A stretch of 64,000 nucleotides of DNA from Devosia sp. Leaf420 (GTDB lineage Bacteria; Pseudomonadota; Alphaproteobacteria; Rhizobiales; Devosiaceae), in assembly GCF_001425445.1 (NCBI RefSeq), contig NZ_LMQU01000010.1:379501-443500 (forward strand). Reading direction: 5' to 3'. How positions within the stretch are numbered: position 1 is the first letter of the stretch; each line of letters opens with the position of its first letter. The notes under the pieces were generated by a model. The model ran no database searches, was not told the DNA's origin, and was given only the letters and a program-made list of their open reading frames with translations. Shown here piece by piece: positions 34,401-42,318 of the stretch. Made by a program: the position numbers and the translations under genes.

Positions 34401-34946
34401 GTGGTGCATGACTATGCGACGCTGTCGCTATCCCTCAAGGGGCACCCAGTAGAATTCATGCGGCCGATGTTGCAGGAACGCGGGGTGACGCGGGCGCAGA
34501 ATTTGATGGGGGTGACGCCGGGACATCGGATCGAGGTGGCGGGGCTTGTCCTGGTGCGGCAGCGACCAGGGACGGCAAGCGGGGTGATCTTCGTGACGCT
34601 CGAGGACGAGACCGGGGTCGCCAATATCGTCGTCTGGCCCAAAATGTTCGAAAATGACCGGATGCGCAAAATTCTGCTCTCGAGCCGGATGCTGGCCGTA
34701 AAAGGCCAAGTGCAGCGCGAGGGGATCGTTGTCCATATCATCGCTGACGATTTGGAGGACATGACCCCGCAATTGCTCGACCTCTCTCACGGCAAGGACT
34801 TTGGCGATAAGGTCGTGGCGCGGGCCGACGAAGGAAAATCAGGCCCGCCGGGCAGCCATAGCCGGGATCGCAACGCCATTCGCGAGATCGAACTGGCGCG
34901 TCGCCGCGCCTATGCCGCCATGCCGAAGGGCCGCAATTTCCATTGA
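31494..34946 (+). CDS. dnaE2: Error-prone DNA polymerase DnaE2
   Basis: The protein has 1150 residues. An N-terminal PHP domain (FAELITTSNFSFLRAGSHPEELV), the catalytic PDIDVDFEHERREEVM and VDILALGML segments, a helix-hairpin-helix region and a C-terminal OB fold (IEVAGLVLVRQRPGTASGVIFVTLEDETG) are in the usual order. It performs damage-induced mutagenic synthesis with ImuA and ImuB under LexA control. Length is within family range and no frameshift is seen. Confidence 0.97.
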   Translation: MSEVITLKRRKPGQTPTRNSPPAFAELITTSNFSFLRAGSHPEELVAGAMHLGLNALGLCDRNSFAGVVRGYVTARDRGDINPAFRYLVGVRLCFSDGTPDIVAYPTDRVAYGRLCKLLTVANKRGEKGNPDLRFGDLFGFSDPASTQEQGPLENYAQGQLFILVPDEENWGLTERTLERLVAETPNRVWVAGATRLDGKDRARLNRIDFLAKRHGARMIASNDVAYHEPDRHMVLDVVTCIREHVTLEDAGFLLTRNAERHLKPPEEMARLFLEHPEALGETQRFISRIGFSLDQLKYNYPEETVGNGETAQQTLERLTWEGAAKRFPKGLPDSIKRSIWSELCLIGYKNYAAYFLTVHDIVRFAREERKILCQGRGSAANSSVCFCLHITEVNPETGNLVFGRFISTERDEPPDIDVDFEHERREEVMQYVYQKYGGRRTGLTANVITYRSKSAIRETAKVFGVSEDTISAFNQLHWGWGSGVDLKSVGNIGLNPDDPVLAQMFEVVKVLRGFPRHLSQHVGGFVITRDSLESLVPIGKTAMDSRVIIEWNKDDIDALAILKVDILALGMLSCLRRAFELMHVHYKKDLQLVDLLSEDTGQGPMDKARVYAMIQRADTLGVFQIESRAQMSMLPRLKPEKFYDLVIEVAIVRPGPIQGDMVHPYLRRRQKLEEPVYYNDKLKGVLERTLGVPLFQEQAMQIAIVGAGFSPGKADQLRRAMAAWRRTGKIAQFGDEFLAGMEANGYPPEFAKNCFAQIQGFAEYGFPESHAASFALLVYASCWLKCHYPDVFACALLNSQPMGFYSPSQIVRDAREHGVEILDVDINFSHLESILEPGTRDTGDGVWMRHAEMRGDILSNKSIRLGLTFVEGLAENDINRILARRGGGYSSIRDLWLRTGVPIASLEKLARADAFASLGLNRREALWAVKGLVGTHGADTLPLFAASGQAKSEREEPAGLPLMAPGEEVVHDYATLSLSLKGHPVEFMRPMLQERGVTRAQNLMGVTPGHRIEVAGLVLVRQRPGTASGVIFVTLEDETGVANIVVWPKMFENDRMRKILLSSRMLAVKGQVQREGIVVHIIADDLEDMTPQLLDLSHGKDFGDKVVARADEGKSGPPGSHSRDRNAIREIELARRRAYAAMPKGRNFH

Positions 34947-34956
34947 GAGAGGCCGA

Positions 34957-35244
34957 TCAGGCGATGGCGCCGATCTTTTCAGCCAGATCGACGTCCTTTT
35001 GCGTGAGGCCGCCGACGTCGTGGGTCGAGAGAGTGATCTCGACCTTGTTGTAGCTGTTGGACCAATCGGGATGGTGCTCCGCCTTTTCAGCAAAGAGAGC
35101 GACTTGGGCCATAAACCCAAAAGCCTCGGTAAATGTCTTGAAGGTGAAACTGCGGCTAAGCGTCTTGCCTTCGGCATCGACCGTCCAGCCCTCGAGCTTG
35201 GATTTCGCCGTCTCGACCTCTGCTGCTGACAAACGCTGGCTCAT
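34957..35244 (-). CDS. 4a-hydroxytetrahydrobiopterin dehydratase
   Basis: A 95-residue pterin-4a-carbinolamine dehydratase with the catalytic signature EKAEHHPDWSNSYNKVEITLSTHDVGGLT. It regenerates pterin cofactor for aromatic amino acid hydroxylases, though bacteria lacking these often keep it. It is convergent with dnaE2, 10 bases apart. Confidence 0.94.
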   Translation of the reverse strand: MSQRLSAAEVETAKSKLEGWTVDAEGKTLSRSFTFKTFTEAFGFMAQVALFAEKAEHHPDWSNSYNKVEITLSTHDVGGLTQKDVDLAEKIGAIA

Positions 35245-35493
35245 TTCGTCCTCGTTCTCTGCCGATTTTTAAGACATGGTTCACCTTCGCAACGGGAAAG
35301 TCGGACAAGAGTTCAAGCCGTGCCTCACATTCAAGGCGATCTTAACCAGATCCGCGTTGTCTCACACGTCACGAGAGGTCGGTCGTTTCAAGGATGAAAT
35401 GGCCAAAAGCCACTGCCCTGTGGCGTCCGCCCATGCCTTTTGACCGGAGTCGAAGGTACGGGCCCTCAACAGTTGAGCCCTAGGCGGATCGCA

Positions 35494-37803
35494 ATGTTCC
35501 AAGCCGCCCACAAATTGCTGCCGCCGATCGACTATGTGTCGTTGATCCGCTCGCTCTATGCCGACAGGCTATCCATGCTGCTCGGCGCCTATGGCTCGGC
35601 GCTCGCCGCCGGGGTCGCCGCGCTCGAATCGCGTTCGGCCTATCTTGCCAGCATCGCGGTGCTTTTCATCATCGTCGGAGCGGTTCGCCATCTCGACATG
35701 CGGGCTTTTGCCGATGCAGAGCTTGGCGACCAAGATGTCGAGACCGCCATCTATTGGGAAGGCCGCGCCACGATCGGGGCTGCCGCTATCGCCACGGTCT
35801 ATGGCGTCTGGTGTCTCCTCAGTTTCTGGGTCGTCGATGATGCCTTTGCCGAACTGACGGCCGCGAGCGTTTCGGTTTCGGTGCTGGTTGGCGTCGCCCA
35901 GCGCAATTTCGCCATCGACCGGCTGATGACCATTCAGGTCCTCCTCATCGCCGTGCCGATGTCGCTCGGGCTTTTGCTGACGGGCGATATTTTCTATGCG
36001 CTGCTGACGCTCTTGCTGCTGCCGTTCTTCGTATCCTTGCGCAAGATTGCGGGCAATTCGCGCGATGTCTTGCTCCGGGCGGTGCATGGCCGCACGACGG
36101 CCTCGGCCTTGGCGGTGCAGCTCGATACCGCGCTGGATACGCTGGCCCATGGCCTTTTGATGCTGGACCAGAACCGCCTGATCGAGGTGGCCAATGACAG
36201 CGCGCTCGAAGCGTTTGGCATCGATGAGCCGGCAGATTGGCTCGGCTGCCCGCTTTACGAACTTTTTGATCACGCGCTTGAAACCGGTGCGCTGACCTCC
36301 GCTGCAGCGCGGCGAATGCTGGTGCTGATCGAGACGGGCGCCAGCGGCAAGGTTTTGATTGGCAATCGCGCCGGACAATATTTCGAAGCCTCGATTTCCT
36401 CGCGCGACGCCAAGGTCGTCCTGCTGTTCGAAGATATTTCGGACCGTATCGCGGCTGAAGAACGGATCAGCCATATGGCCCGGTTCGATGCGCTGACCGG
36501 CCTGCCCAATCGTGCGCATTTCGCCGAACTGGTGGAGGGTGCACTCGAAGCACGGCTCGACGAGATCGAGCCCGGGATTGCGGCGCTGCTGATCCTCGAT
36601 ATCGATGATTTCAAGCATATCAACGATACGCTCGGCCATCTGGCGGGCGATCAATTGCTCGAGGAAGTCGGCTTGCGCCTGCCGGCCGTCTTGCCGCGCG
36701 ATGCTATCGTCGGGCGGCTCGGGGGCGACGAGTTCATCGTCTTCTTCATTTCGCACGGCAATGAGGATGTCATCGAAGCCGATGCGCGTCGCGTCGTCGC
36801 GGCATTGCAAGTGCCCTACCGCCTGCCGAGCCGCGAACTGACCATCAATGTCAGCCTCGGTTCGGTGTCGTCGACCGACCGTGGCGATGACTTCGATCAG
36901 TTGATGATCAAGGCCGACCTGGCGCTGAACGCGGCGAAATCGGGCGGCAAAAACCGGATCGTCCAATTCCATGCGCGCATGGACACCGAATATCAGCTTC
37001 GCCAGCAGCTCAAGATCGATCTCAAGGCCGCCATTGCCGATGGCGAAATCCAATTGGCGTACCAGCCGATCGTCGACCCCCGCGAGAACCGCGTTGTAGG
37101 CTGCGAAGCGTTGGCGCGCTGGAAGCATGCGACACTCGGCGCCATTTCGCCGGCCGTGTTCATTCCGATCGCCGAAGACACTGGGATGATCACCGATCTC
37201 ACCCGTTTCGTTTTGGCAAAAGCCACCCAGGATTGCCGCACCTGGCCCGATGACATGCGCGTCGCCGTCAATATTTCGGCGCGCGATTTTCGCTCCTGCA
37301 ATGTCAGCGAACTCGTGACTGATGCACTTGATAAGGCCGGGCTCTCGCCAGAGCGACTCGAAATCGAAGTCACCGAAACCACCGTCATCCAGCAGCGGGA
37401 CGCGGCGGCAAGCGCCCTGCTCGAGCTATCAAAGCGCGGTGTCGGCATCGCGCTCGACGATTTCGGCACGGGCTACTCGTCCCTGAGCTATCTCAGCGCC
37501 CTGCCCTTCACCAAACTCAAGATCGACCGCTCGTTCCTCGATGATATCGAAAGCGACGACAAGGCGCTCAAGCTCCTCGCCAATGTGGTCAAACTGGGCA
37601 AGGACCTCGACCTCGTCGCGACGATCGAGGGCGTCGAGACCGAGCGTCAGCTCGAACTGGTCACCAAACACACCGAGGTCGACCTGATTCAGGGCTTCCT
37701 TTATGGCGCACCGCTGAGCTACGACGCCATTTCACGGCTGCTGGAACGACAGCATTCCCGTCAAACCGTGGTACCGCTGCGGCTTGTTTCCACAAATACC
37801 TAA
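35494..37803 (+). CDS. Membrane-bound PAS-GGDEF-EAL cyclic di-GMP enzyme
   Basis: A 769-residue protein. Four or more hydrophobic helices occupy about residues 25-190, then a PAS-like segment (about 210-325), GGDEF (about 335-490; RLGGDEFIVFF intact) and EAL (about 510-760; EALARW and DDFGTGYSSLSYL intact). Both synthase and phosphodiesterase motifs are preserved. The ATG at 35494 follows AGGCGGA; an in-frame TTG at 35440 would add 18 residues. Second such protein in the window, with a different sensory N-terminus. Confidence 0.95.
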   Translation: MFQAAHKLLPPIDYVSLIRSLYADRLSMLLGAYGSALAAGVAALESRSAYLASIAVLFIIVGAVRHLDMRAFADAELGDQDVETAIYWEGRATIGAAAIATVYGVWCLLSFWVVDDAFAELTAASVSVSVLVGVAQRNFAIDRLMTIQVLLIAVPMSLGLLLTGDIFYALLTLLLLPFFVSLRKIAGNSRDVLLRAVHGRTTASALAVQLDTALDTLAHGLLMLDQNRLIEVANDSALEAFGIDEPADWLGCPLYELFDHALETGALTSAAARRMLVLIETGASGKVLIGNRAGQYFEASISSRDAKVVLLFEDISDRIAAEERISHMARFDALTGLPNRAHFAELVEGALEARLDEIEPGIAALLILDIDDFKHINDTLGHLAGDQLLEEVGLRLPAVLPRDAIVGRLGGDEFIVFFISHGNEDVIEADARRVVAALQVPYRLPSRELTINVSLGSVSSTDRGDDFDQLMIKADLALNAAKSGGKNRIVQFHARMDTEYQLRQQLKIDLKAAIADGEIQLAYQPIVDPRENRVVGCEALARWKHATLGAISPAVFIPIAEDTGMITDLTRFVLAKATQDCRTWPDDMRVAVNISARDFRSCNVSELVTDALDKAGLSPERLEIEVTETTVIQQRDAAASALLELSKRGVGIALDDFGTGYSSLSYLSALPFTKLKIDRSFLDDIESDDKALKLLANVVKLGKDLDLVATIEGVETERQLELVTKHTEVDLIQGFLYGAPLSYDAISRLLERQHSRQTVVPLRLVSTNT

Positions 37804-37853
37804 GGCAAAGCTCGTATATTAACTATACCGGCATTGTCGCCTTTGGATACGCG

Positions 37854-37869
37854 TTAACACATTGTTAAC
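37854..37869 (+). promoter_or_regulatory. Perfect CtrA binding site upstream of the FeeM-like gene
   Basis: TTAA-CACATTG-TTAAC matches the full CtrA consensus TTAA-N7-TTAAC and is part of a GTTAAC inverted pair. It ends 32 bases before the FeeM-like start codon, a position compatible with direct control. Functional binding is not shown by sequence alone. Confidence 0.65.
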
Positions 37870-37901
37870 CTCGTATTTATTCGTATTCAGGGGCGGGCAG
37901 C

Positions 37902-38678
37902 ATGGCGATCGACAAAGACAGCGCGGCTGCAGCCCGCGCGGGTATACCCTCGCGTTTTTCCGGCGCCTTGATCGATATTCTCGATGACGTGAGCTATGCC
38001 CGGGTCGATGCCGGCGTCATTGACGACCCGATCTATAAGCTGCGCTACCGCGCCTATCGGCGCGAGGGGTTTATGGACCACAATGCCGAAGAGATCTGCA
38101 TCGACGATCTCGACGAAACCGCCAATGCCATGAGCTTTGGCGTCTATATCAAGGGCGAACTGGTCAGTTCGATCAGGCTGCATCACCTGACGGCAGACCA
38201 CCGCCGGTCGCCGAGCATGAAGGTCTTTCCAGACATCCTGGAGCCGCTGATCGACGAGGGCATGAGCTTTATCGATCCGAGCCGGTTTACGGCGGACTAT
38301 GAGGCTTCGCTCGCCTATCCAGCCCTGCCCTTCCTGACGCTCCGCGTCGCCGCCATGGCTTCGGTGCATTTTCATGCCGACCAGACGCTGGCCATCGTGC
38401 GGCCAGAGCACGGCGCTTTTTATAAGCGCGTCTTTGGTTCGGTCCCCATGAGTGAAGTGCGCGCCTATCCCGGCCTTCATTTCCCGGTGACGCTTCTCGG
38501 CGCCACGGTCGAATCGATCCGCACCCGCGTCGCCGAGCGCTTTCCGTTCTTCCTCTCGACGGCAGAGGAGCGCAGCCAGCTCTTTTCGCAGACGGTGAAG
38601 CAGGGCGCGCAGCTGCGCATCAAGGCCTCGGCGCGGCACGCCTATGAAAGCGCCCGCGCTGAACTCGCCGAAATCTGA
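37902..38678 (+). CDS. FeeM-type N-acyl amino acid synthase-like protein
   Basis: A 258-residue protein of the GNAT-fold autoinducer-synthase-like family: IYKLRYRAYRREGFMD near residue 45, AMSFGVYIKGELVSSIRLHHL, FIDPSRFTADYEA and ALPFLTLRVAAMASVHF. FeeM links acyl-ACP fatty acids to amino acids such as tyrosine, giving long-chain N-acyl amino acids. The product and purpose here are unknown. No LuxR-type receptor is adjacent. A perfect CtrA site lies upstream. Confidence 0.78.
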   Translation: MAIDKDSAAAARAGIPSRFSGALIDILDDVSYARVDAGVIDDPIYKLRYRAYRREGFMDHNAEEICIDDLDETANAMSFGVYIKGELVSSIRLHHLTADHRRSPSMKVFPDILEPLIDEGMSFIDPSRFTADYEASLAYPALPFLTLRVAAMASVHFHADQTLAIVRPEHGAFYKRVFGSVPMSEVRAYPGLHFPVTLLGATVESIRTRVAERFPFFLSTAEERSQLFSQTVKQGAQLRIKASARHAYESARAELAEI

Positions 38679-38692
38679 GGATTTTTAGGAAG

Positions 38693-38768
38693 TGGTGCCG
38701 CTTAGGTGACTCGAACACCTGACCCCATCATTACGAATGATGTGCTCTACCAACTGAGCTAAAGCGGC
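38693..38768 (-). tRNA. tRNA-Thr (anticodon CGT)
   Basis: Read on the minus strand: acceptor GCCGCTT pairs with AAGCGGC, D-arm AGCTCAGTTGGTAGAGC, anticodon stem CATCA/TGATG around TTCGTAA (anticodon CGT, reading ACG), T-arm with GTTCGAGTC, and an encoded CCA at 38693-38695. All cloverleaf elements are present over 76 bases. It lies between the FeeM-like gene and hemY; no integrated element is attached. Confidence 0.96.
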
Positions 38769-38806
38769 GCCAACCGGGCTCGAGGCCGCGGCGGATGGTG
38801 GGTCTT

Positions 38807-40192
38807 TTACTGTTGGTTTTCGGCTGATGCAAGAGGCAAGGCAGGCGTCTTGGGCGACAATTCTGCCGGCTCGACTGGAAGCGCGGGTGGCAGGCTCGCC
38901 GGACGGGCATTGCTCGTGACGGGCACCTTCCATTCGAATGCGTCGAGCTTGCCGGTAACCGGCGAAATCGGCTCCCATTCGTCGCTGACAAGACCATCGG
39001 CAGTCCAGGCGGGATCCCGCGCGGCGCGGAGGCCCCGGGCGAGCCATTCTCGCGCCTTGCCCTGGTCTCCGCTTTCGCCCGCTTCGATCTCGGCCATAAG
39101 GCTGGCGACACCCTGGGTCAGATCAGGACCGACATAGGGCATCAAGACATCGCGTGCGAGCGGCCAGTCATAGGCATCCACGGCCGCACGGGCCATGGCC
39201 ATGGCAGCAGCGCGATGCTCAGGTGGCATATCGATGATCTCGCGGACCCGCTTTAAACGATCGACGGCCGAGGCACCGGGCTGGGCGTGCGTATAGAGAG
39301 CGGCGACATCGGGATGGCCTGTTGCACGCCAGATGCGGCGCAAAAGGCTCATTGCCTTGCGGCTCTCGCCCTGGCTGATCTGGATGCGTGCGGCGATCAG
39401 GGCAGCCGGTACGAAATCGGGGAGGAGTTTGAGGGCTGTGAGCGCGTGTTCGAGCGCCATGAGGGGCTGGCTGGCTTCGCTCTGGCGAGCGCGCGCGGTT
39501 TCGATCACGGACTGGCGGCGGCGCTTCTTCGCCCGGCCTTCACGGCCCGAGGTCGCCTCGCCATTGACCATGGCAACGGCTTCCGCCCATTGGCCGCGCT
39601 GCACCAGATCGTCAAACACCGCTTCCGCAGCCCAACCGCTTTCGGGCGAAAGACTCATTGCCTTGCGCGCAAAGGTCAGGGCGGCTTCGGGCCGCTGCTG
39701 CGCACGGGCCTGATCGTAAAGTCCGGTCAAGGCGGCAAGGGCCGTCTTGTCGCTGGCGATCAGTGCCCGATAATGTTCACGCGCTGCCGGCATATCCCCG
39801 ACGGCCAGATCGGCGCGCGCTTCGAGGAGCTTTGCGGCGCTATTGTCCGGCAGGCGCGCTTGCGCTTCGCGCGCAAGGAGCCGGGCGCGGGCTGGGTCGC
39901 CCGATTGGAGCGCAATGACGGCATCCGAAAGGGCTTCGACGCCCTGTTCGCGGCGACGGACAGCGCGCCGCCGCGCCATGGCGCGGGGAGCGCCGATAAT
40001 GCGCCGCACCAGAGCCCAGACCAGAATGACAAGCGCTGCGGCAAGAAGCAGCAGGACGACCGCCGTGCCGAGCCGGGGCTGCATGCGATAGCCGGCGAGT
40101 TCGAGCGTCAGCGTGCCCGGCAACGCCATGAGCCATGCGGCAATGGCGGCGACGACGAGACTGCCGATGATCCAGAGCGCGAGACGAATCAT
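38807..40192 (-). CDS. hemY: HemY family tetratricopeptide membrane protein
   Basis: The protein has 461 residues. Two N-terminal membrane helices (residues about 1-20 and 40-62) precede the HemY N-domain and TPR-like helical repeats. This is the proteobacterial HemY of the hem cluster, not the protoporphyrinogen oxidase of the same name; its function in haem synthesis is unclear. It overlaps mic60 by ATGA and ends hemC-hemD-mic60-hemY. The tRNA-Thr gene lies just downstream on the same strand. Confidence 0.93.
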   Translation of the reverse strand: MIRLALWIIGSLVVAAIAAWLMALPGTLTLELAGYRMQPRLGTAVVLLLLAAALVILVWALVRRIIGAPRAMARRRAVRRREQGVEALSDAVIALQSGDPARARLLAREAQARLPDNSAAKLLEARADLAVGDMPAAREHYRALIASDKTALAALTGLYDQARAQQRPEAALTFARKAMSLSPESGWAAEAVFDDLVQRGQWAEAVAMVNGEATSGREGRAKKRRRQSVIETARARQSEASQPLMALEHALTALKLLPDFVPAALIAARIQISQGESRKAMSLLRRIWRATGHPDVAALYTHAQPGASAVDRLKRVREIIDMPPEHRAAAMAMARAAVDAYDWPLARDVLMPYVGPDLTQGVASLMAEIEAGESGDQGKAREWLARGLRAARDPAWTADGLVSDEWEPISPVTGKLDAFEWKVPVTSNARPASLPPALPVEPAELSPKTPALPLASAENQQ

Positions 40193-41562
40193 GCCCCGTT
40201 TCCTCCGGTCAGAGCAGCCTGGCGGAGATCTGCGATGAAGCCCTGCGCCGCGGCCTGATTGGCAATATCATCGCCGACACTATTGGCGGCAGCGCGCATG
40301 GTTTCGGGCAAGGCGTCGAATTCGGTCTTGGCCGCAACGAAATCGCCACGATTGATGGCGCCTTCGAGCCGGGCGACGGTCGCTTCTGGCCCTTCGCCAT
40401 CCACAGCCTCGGTTGGGCGCAGGGCGATAATGCCGCGGAACCAATCACCGGCTGATTCCTGCCATCCGGCATTGGCGGGCGTCGGCCGGCCGGCGAGGAT
40501 ATCGGGCAGGACGGCATCGAAATCGCGTTTGACGAGATCGGGCCGCTTGAGCCCGGTCATGGCATTGGCAAGGATGGTCTGCGGTATATCGAAATTGGGC
40601 AATGCCTGACGGAGCGCTGCAACTTCGGCATCAAAGGCACTGCCCGTTGCAAAGGCCGAATCAAAGCCCGAGACGATCAGCGGCAGGCGGGCCTGCCCCG
40701 CTTCGGCCGCGGTGCCAGCGCTAACATCGCTTTCAAGAGTGCTGATTTTTCCCGAAACCGTATCGAGCTCACTGCGCGTCTGCGCGGCGTTTTGGCGAAG
40801 GGTCGCGAGATCGGCTTGGAGGCTGGCGATGGCAGCGGCATTTTCAGCCGCTTCCTGCGGCTGAGCCTGCGGTGTCGAGGACAGACTTTCGACCCGCGCG
40901 CTCAGCGCTGCGAGATCGGTTGCCAACTGGTCGGTTCCGGGGCCGGTTGATTCGACCGCTGGAGCACCAGCGCCTGATTCGACACTCGACACACGCTCAT
41001 TGAGCCGGGCCAACTCGTCCTGAAGAGTGGACGTAACGGTCTGCAATTCAGGCAGGGCCGACGACACCTGGGCGATCCGCGGATCTTGCTCGGGCTGCGG
41101 CGTAGCGGGCGCCGGCCAATAGCCAGCAACCGCGAGACCATAGGCGGCGCCAAGACCGATCACGCCACCGACGAGGCCGGCGAGCCATACAGAACCACCG
41201 CTGCTGGTGTTTTGCGGCTTAGGCGCGACTGGCGGCGGGGTGGGCTTTGGATCGGATTTCGGCAGGTCGGATTTGGTCGCGCCTGTTGCTGCTCCAGAGG
41301 TGAGCGGATCGGGCTTTTTTTCCGGGCCAAACGGCTTGGCTGATTCGGGCTTGCCCGGCTCGACCGTTGCAGGTTCTGGCTTCAAGGCTTCGGGCTTTGC
41401 CGCATCGACCTTCTCCGGCCCAGGCTTCACCACGGGGGTCGCAGGCGTCGCGCCAGCCGGGCGCGCCTTGCCTTCAAGCACCGGCGGCTTCACCGCAGCC
41501 GACTTGTTGCCGGCGGGCTTGGTTTCGGGGGGAGCGCTTGCCTTGTCCTTGGGATCAGCCAT
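40189..41562 (-). CDS. Mitofilin/Mic60-family inner-membrane protein
   Basis: A 457-residue protein with a long Pro/Lys/Ala-rich N-terminal cytoplasmic part (about 1-125), one membrane helix (SVWLAGLVGGVIGLGAAYGL), a coiled-coil middle (about 165-275) and a C-terminal mitofilin-like domain. The same architecture and position beside hemY define alphaproteobacterial Mic60, related to the mitochondrial cristae-shaping protein. AAAGGAAA precedes the ATG. Localised to the inner membrane facing the periplasm. Confidence 0.85.
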   Translation of the reverse strand: MADPKDKASAPPETKPAGNKSAAVKPPVLEGKARPAGATPATPVVKPGPEKVDAAKPEALKPEPATVEPGKPESAKPFGPEKKPDPLTSGAATGATKSDLPKSDPKPTPPPVAPKPQNTSSGGSVWLAGLVGGVIGLGAAYGLAVAGYWPAPATPQPEQDPRIAQVSSALPELQTVTSTLQDELARLNERVSSVESGAGAPAVESTGPGTDQLATDLAALSARVESLSSTPQAQPQEAAENAAAIASLQADLATLRQNAAQTRSELDTVSGKISTLESDVSAGTAAEAGQARLPLIVSGFDSAFATGSAFDAEVAALRQALPNFDIPQTILANAMTGLKRPDLVKRDFDAVLPDILAGRPTPANAGWQESAGDWFRGIIALRPTEAVDGEGPEATVARLEGAINRGDFVAAKTEFDALPETMRAAANSVGDDIANQAAAQGFIADLRQAALTGGNGA

Positions 41563-41586
41563 GTGCTTTCCTTTTGCCTTTCCCGA

Positions 41587-42318
41587 TCATGACCCAGTTT
41601 GCTCGCGGGCAAAAGCCAATGCCAGCGACATCATTGCTTCTTCGTCGGGCCTATCCGCCAGGTGAACGCGAGTGAAATGGCTTTCGATCAATGGCTGAGC
41701 GACATTTTCTGAGAGACAAAACAGCGCAAGGTCGCGCTTTTGTGCCGCATCAAGCCGCTCGTTGAGAACCGACGCGAAAATCTCCGCCGTGCGCCGCGAA
41801 TAGATGAGTGCGGCGGCAAATTCTCCGGCTTTGATTCGCGCCAGCACGTCCTCAGGAAAATCTGCCTCAGCGACCATGTCATAGACTGTTGCGGTGACGA
41901 CCATGATGCCATGGGGCGCGAGGGCGTGTGCGAGGTCGCCGCTCAGATGCTTGCCGGCCGGATACAGCACCGGGCCGTCGAGCCGGGCCAGCGCCAGCAT
42001 GGTCGAAAGACGCTCAAAGGTGCCGCCGGCGCTGACGACATCCGTAAATCCAAGGCTGCGCGCTTCGTGGGCAGTCCGATCGCCCACGGCATAGACCGGC
42101 AGATGGTTGAGGGCTTCCAGCAATCCCTTTTCTTCAAGGGCCCGGAGGGCATTTGTGCTGGTTATGGCGAGCGCGGCAAAGCCGGAGAGCGCCGGCAGAT
42201 TAAAGTCGAGCACGTGCCGGGTCAGAAGCGGCGCCACTTCCGACGTAATGCCGAGAGCCGCGAGACGATCCTGCGTGGCCTGGGCATCGGGCTCAGGACG
42301 GGTGACGAGCATTTTCAT
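41587..42318 (-). CDS. hemD: Uroporphyrinogen-III synthase
   Basis: A 243-residue enzyme that cyclises hydroxymethylbilane with inversion of ring D. HemD is poorly conserved; the call rests on LVTRPEPDAQATQDRLAALG at the start, AITSTNALRALEEKG, VYAVGDRTAHEARSLGF and AALIYSRRTAEIFASVL, together with its position directly after hemC (no intervening base). Confidence 0.92.
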   Translation of the reverse strand: MKMLVTRPEPDAQATQDRLAALGITSEVAPLLTRHVLDFNLPALSGFAALAITSTNALRALEEKGLLEALNHLPVYAVGDRTAHEARSLGFTDVVSAGGTFERLSTMLALARLDGPVLYPAGKHLSGDLAHALAPHGIMVVTATVYDMVAEADFPEDVLARIKAGEFAAALIYSRRTAEIFASVLNERLDAAQKRDLALFCLSENVAQPLIESHFTRVHLADRPDEEAMMSLALAFAREQTGS

